Source: Streptomyces sp. TLI_171
GTDB lineage: Bacteria; Actinomycetota; Actinomycetes; Streptomycetales; Streptomycetaceae
Assembly (NCBI RefSeq): GCF_003610255.1
Contig: NZ_RAPS01000001.1
Location: 5,855,001 to 5,919,000 of the forward strand
Length of the DNA: 64,000 nt
Reading direction: 5' to 3'
Below, piece by piece: positions 61,683-64,000 of the stretch. Below the pieces are notes generated by a model, which saw nothing but the letters and a program-made list of their open reading frames with translations, searched no databases and was not told the origin of the DNA. The position numbers and the translations under genes are program-made. Each line of letters begins with the position of its first letter. The stretch's first letter is position 1.

Positions 61683-62321
61683 TCAGACGCGGGTGGCCGG
61701 GCTCGACTCCACGGGATCGAGGCCCAGCAGTTGGGCAACGCGGGCGGCGGTTCCGGGGCCGTCGGCGAGCACCGTTGTGATCCCCAGTGCCTCGGCGGGT
61801 GCCAGGTTCTGCCGGTGGTCGTCCACGAATATGCAGTCGGAGCCGGCCAGGCCCATCCGTTCCAGCGTCCGCTGGTAGATCGCCGGGTCCGGCTTCGCGA
61901 GCCCCTCGATTCCGCTGATGACTCGCACGTCGAACAGGTTCCAGACTCCCGTCGACTCGTACGGGTGGTAGGGGTCGAAGCCGTAGCTGTTCGACAGCAG
62001 GGCAGTCACGACTCCTGCGGATCGGGCCTGTTGCACCAGCTCCACCATCTCGGCCACGGCCCGCACTCCGCTGTGGGCGCGCCCCATCAAGTTCTCACCG
62101 GCAACGCCCATGAGCGCTGCGGTCCGAGCGTTCCACTCGGCCTGCTCCATGCGGCCCAGCTCCAGCTCCACGTACAGCGCCCGGCCCGCCGGATCGTCCT
62201 CCAGCATTCGTCGCCAGGCATCCGCCGGCAGCCCTTCGCTGGCACACCATGCCCGCGCGGACTCGCCGATCGGAGTGGTCACGACTCCGGCGAAGTCGAG
62301 GATCAGGCCGCGGTAGGACAA
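61683..62321 (-). CDS. HAD-superfamily hydrolase
   Basis: A 212-residue HAD-IA enzyme. Motif I is LILDFAGVVT (nucleophile Asp), motif II is ALLSNSYG, the motif III Lys is in EGLAKPDPAIYQRTL and motif IV is CIFVDDHRQNL. The TTG start (62321) has GGGAG 6 bases before it. It probably dephosphorylates a small metabolite. It is 30 bases downstream of the XRE-TPR gene and may be co-transcribed with it. Confidence 0.87.
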   Translation of the reverse strand: MSYRGLILDFAGVVTTPIGESARAWCASEGLPADAWRRMLEDDPAGRALYVELELGRMEQAEWNARTAALMGVAGENLMGRAHSGVRAVAEMVELVQQARSAGVVTALLSNSYGFDPYHPYESTGVWNLFDVRVISGIEGLAKPDPAIYQRTLERMGLAGSDCIFVDDHRQNLAPAEALGITTVLADGPGTAARVAQLLGLDPVESSPATRV

Positions 62322-62351
62322 CGTGCGCTCCCAGGCTGAGGGATCTGGTGC

Positions 62352-63554
62352 TCACCGGAGGGTCGGCGAGGTCCCCAGGATCTCAGACAGCTTCCGGATC
62401 CGGGAGTTCCCGGCGCGGCTGGCCCTTTCGATGATCACGCCGGGAATCGCCTGGTGCTTGGCCCACTCGGGGTGCGCCGAGCAGACCTCCAGCAGTGTGT
62501 CCAGGGAGGTGTCCCACTGGCGCGAGTCGCACTGCGCCAGCGCGATGTCCAGTTGCATCCGGTTGTGCGCGGCTTGCGTCAGGCCGGAGGCGTCGAACCG
62601 CCGGGAGATTTCCAGCGCCTTGCCGGCGTTCCCCAGGGTGACGTTGATTCCTACGGCCTGGGCGCCCGCGTAGGACGGCCCGTATTGCATCCCGTTGCCG
62701 AAGACATCGCGGCCCAACCGTGCGGCCACGGCATGGGCCTGGGAGAGGAGGTCCGCCGCGCGGTCGGAGTCTCCGAGCCGGGAGGCCGAGACTGCCGCGA
62801 AGATGATGTTCTTCCCGTAGGCGGCGAGCAAGGCGGGCTCCATCTCGGAGAACCGCGGCTCTGCACGCACCGCTGCGGCTTCGGCTTCCCGAAGTGCCTG
62901 CTCCACCCGGGCGTCTCGCAGCAGCACCCGTGCCCGTGCGGACCCCAGCATGCTCCGCCGTACCGGGTCTGCTGCCAGGTCAGCGTGCCGGATCGCATGT
63001 CCGACCGAGGCGTACGCCAGGTCCCTCGCACCGAGAAAGTTGGCGATCAGACCAGCCGCCCGGAAGGCGTCCGACAACAGGCCGTTCGCAGCCGCTTCCT
63101 GGCCGGCTGTGGCTGCCTGGGCGAAGAGGGCCACCGACTGCAGGAACGGGACGACCAGCGAACCCGCCTCGGCGTAGTCCCCGCGCCAGTACACCCGCCA
63201 CATCCGGTCAGCAGCCTCGACAAGATCGGCGTGGCCGGGAGAGACGCCTTCCGCAGGTTCGGCGAGCACGCCCGCAGCGGTGTCGTGGACAGTCCTGGAG
63301 AGTTCCCGAAGCATCGAGCGGCCGTCGCGCCCCATCCCTCGCCGAGGAGCCTGGTGTCCGAGGATCACGGACACGTCCGAATGCAGTGCCTCCGCAAGGC
63401 GAAGCAGCGTCGGCAGCGACACGTTCTTGTCCTGCTCGACCTTCTGGATCGTGTGCTTCGACAAGCCGCTACGCTCCGCCAGACTGGTTTGGGTTTCCTT
63501 TCCACGGAGCATCTTGATCCTCTCGCCCGTGGTGAAGTCCTGCCACTGACTCAT
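62352..63554 (-). CDS. XRE-family regulator with TPR-like C-terminus
   Basis: A 400-residue protein. The HTH is residues 8-60 (GERIKMLRGKETQTSLAERSGLSKHTIQKVEQDK in outline), followed by about 320 helical residues with TPR-like spacing. This architecture is common in streptomycete morphology/metabolite regulators that sense peptides or partner proteins. GAGAGGA precedes the ATG. The HAD phosphatase gene follows. Confidence 0.84.
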   Translation of the reverse strand: MSQWQDFTTGERIKMLRGKETQTSLAERSGLSKHTIQKVEQDKNVSLPTLLRLAEALHSDVSVILGHQAPRRGMGRDGRSMLRELSRTVHDTAAGVLAEPAEGVSPGHADLVEAADRMWRVYWRGDYAEAGSLVVPFLQSVALFAQAATAGQEAAANGLLSDAFRAAGLIANFLGARDLAYASVGHAIRHADLAADPVRRSMLGSARARVLLRDARVEQALREAEAAAVRAEPRFSEMEPALLAAYGKNIIFAAVSASRLGDSDRAADLLSQAHAVAARLGRDVFGNGMQYGPSYAGAQAVGINVTLGNAGKALEISRRFDASGLTQAAHNRMQLDIALAQCDSRQWDTSLDTLLEVCSAHPEWAKHQAIPGVIIERASRAGNSRIRKLSEILGTSPTLR

Positions 63555-63746
63555 CGCTCGTCCTCTCCACTACGTTCGAACTCGGACCGTACCCGTCAAC
63601 TCCCCTTTCTGAAGGCGTTCTTCGGAAAGAAGCACCGCAGGGAAGCTTGATCGCGTGAGATGGCTTTCTCCGGGTCGAGCGAGTACGTCCGATGGTGGCG
63701 CCGTCGGGAAGGGGCGAGCCCGGCCAGGAGAAGCGACCCTGCATGA

Positions 63747-64000
63747 TCAAGTAGAGGAGCTGATGGTCTTCAGGAAGTCGTCGACGCCGGGCGCCTGCCG
63801 GTAGGGCTGAAACACAGTGCCGAGGGCAGTGATCTGCCGAAGGCAGCGGGTGGCGCCAAGACGCTGGGCGAGCGAGAGAGCCTGCTGTGCGGTGGTAGCG
63901 GCGTGGTCGATCTCGCCCTGGCGGACCAGGCTTTCCGCCTCGTAGGTGAGGAAGACGGCGCGGGTCTTGTCGCGGCTGGCCGGCAGCAGGTCGATGCCTT
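63747..64000 (-). CDS. C-terminus of a TPR-type (probably XRE) regulator, cut by window edge
   Basis: The last 83 residues of a longer minus-strand protein: DKTRAVFLTYEAESLVRQGEI, then AATTAQQALSLAQRLGATRC and YRQAPGVDDFLKTIS before TGA at 63747-63749. The helical repeat text resembles the C-termini of XRE-TPR regulators such as its neighbour. The N-terminal part is outside the window. Confidence 0.7.
   Translation of the reverse strand, partial: GIDLLPASRDKTRAVFLTYEAESLVRQGEIDHAATTAQQALSLAQRLGATRCLRQITALGTVFQPYRQAPGVDDFLKTISSST

Overview
This window looks like a chromosomal segment of a streptomycete-type actinomycete (Streptomyces/Kitasatospora). GC is very high and codon third positions are strongly G/C. 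GTG and TTG starts are common, adjacent genes often overlap by 4 bases (ATGA or GTGA), and regulators of the TetR, LysR, PadR, LuxR, XRE/MmyB and XRE-TPR types are abundant. The assignment rests on these traits only; no search was run.

Layout. 1-11 kb holds ordinary accessory metabolism and regulation: the end of a LysR regulator, a TetR gene with tandem palindromic operators and a coupled membrane protein, an EF-G paralogue behind a long leader with a small upstream ORF, a LuxR-type regulator with a DasR-like site, a Tat-exported phosphocholine-type phospholipase C, a SnoaL-like/PadR divergent pair and a LysR/DJ-1 divergent pair.

11-30.3 kb is a defence-type island. Four minus-strand genes joined by overlaps or a 3-base gap encode a 1594-residue sacsin-like GHKL ATPase fused to an SF2 helicase, a UvrD-like helicase, a DISARM DrmA-like helicase and a DrmB-like DUF1998 protein. 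Divergent from them, three overlapping plus-strand genes encode an XRE-GHKL ATPase and two unrecognised proteins. Convergent to those come a C5-cytosine methyltransferase, a second methyltransferase-like protein that has lost its catalytic PC motif, and a Vsr endonuclease. I recognise no DrmC, DrmD or DrmE, so this is a DISARM-related composite rather than a textbook DISARM locus. It is my main candidate for an undescribed system.

30.4-35.1 kb: a frameshifted MmyB-type regulator, a YbhB/YbcL protein, an SDR/TetR divergent pair and an MFS exporter. 35.2-37.9 kb: a tRNA-Pro(GGG) gene followed by a small integrase/XRE/excisionase-like element remnant. The last gene of the next operon runs in frame into this element.

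37.3-60.9 kb: an almost unbroken minus-strand gene train (at least 20 genes, many overlapping). In transcription order: an unknown helical protein, an APC permease, a glutamine-synthetase-like ligase, a MurC-like protein with a degenerate P-loop, LuxR-type regulators, a deoxyribosyltransferase-like protein, a GH15 enzyme, helical-repeat proteins, an EEP-fold phosphatase/nuclease, an APH kinase disrupted by an IS982-type element, a small secreted protein, a NUDIX-kinase fusion, a triple-NUDIX protein, two more NUDIX proteins (one with an in-frame amber codon) and an ABC exporter. The pathway is unknown; ligation, nucleotide/sugar-phosphate processing and export are the themes. 61-64 kb: a resolvase-like domain protein, a HAD phosphatase and XRE-TPR regulators, the last cut by the window edge.
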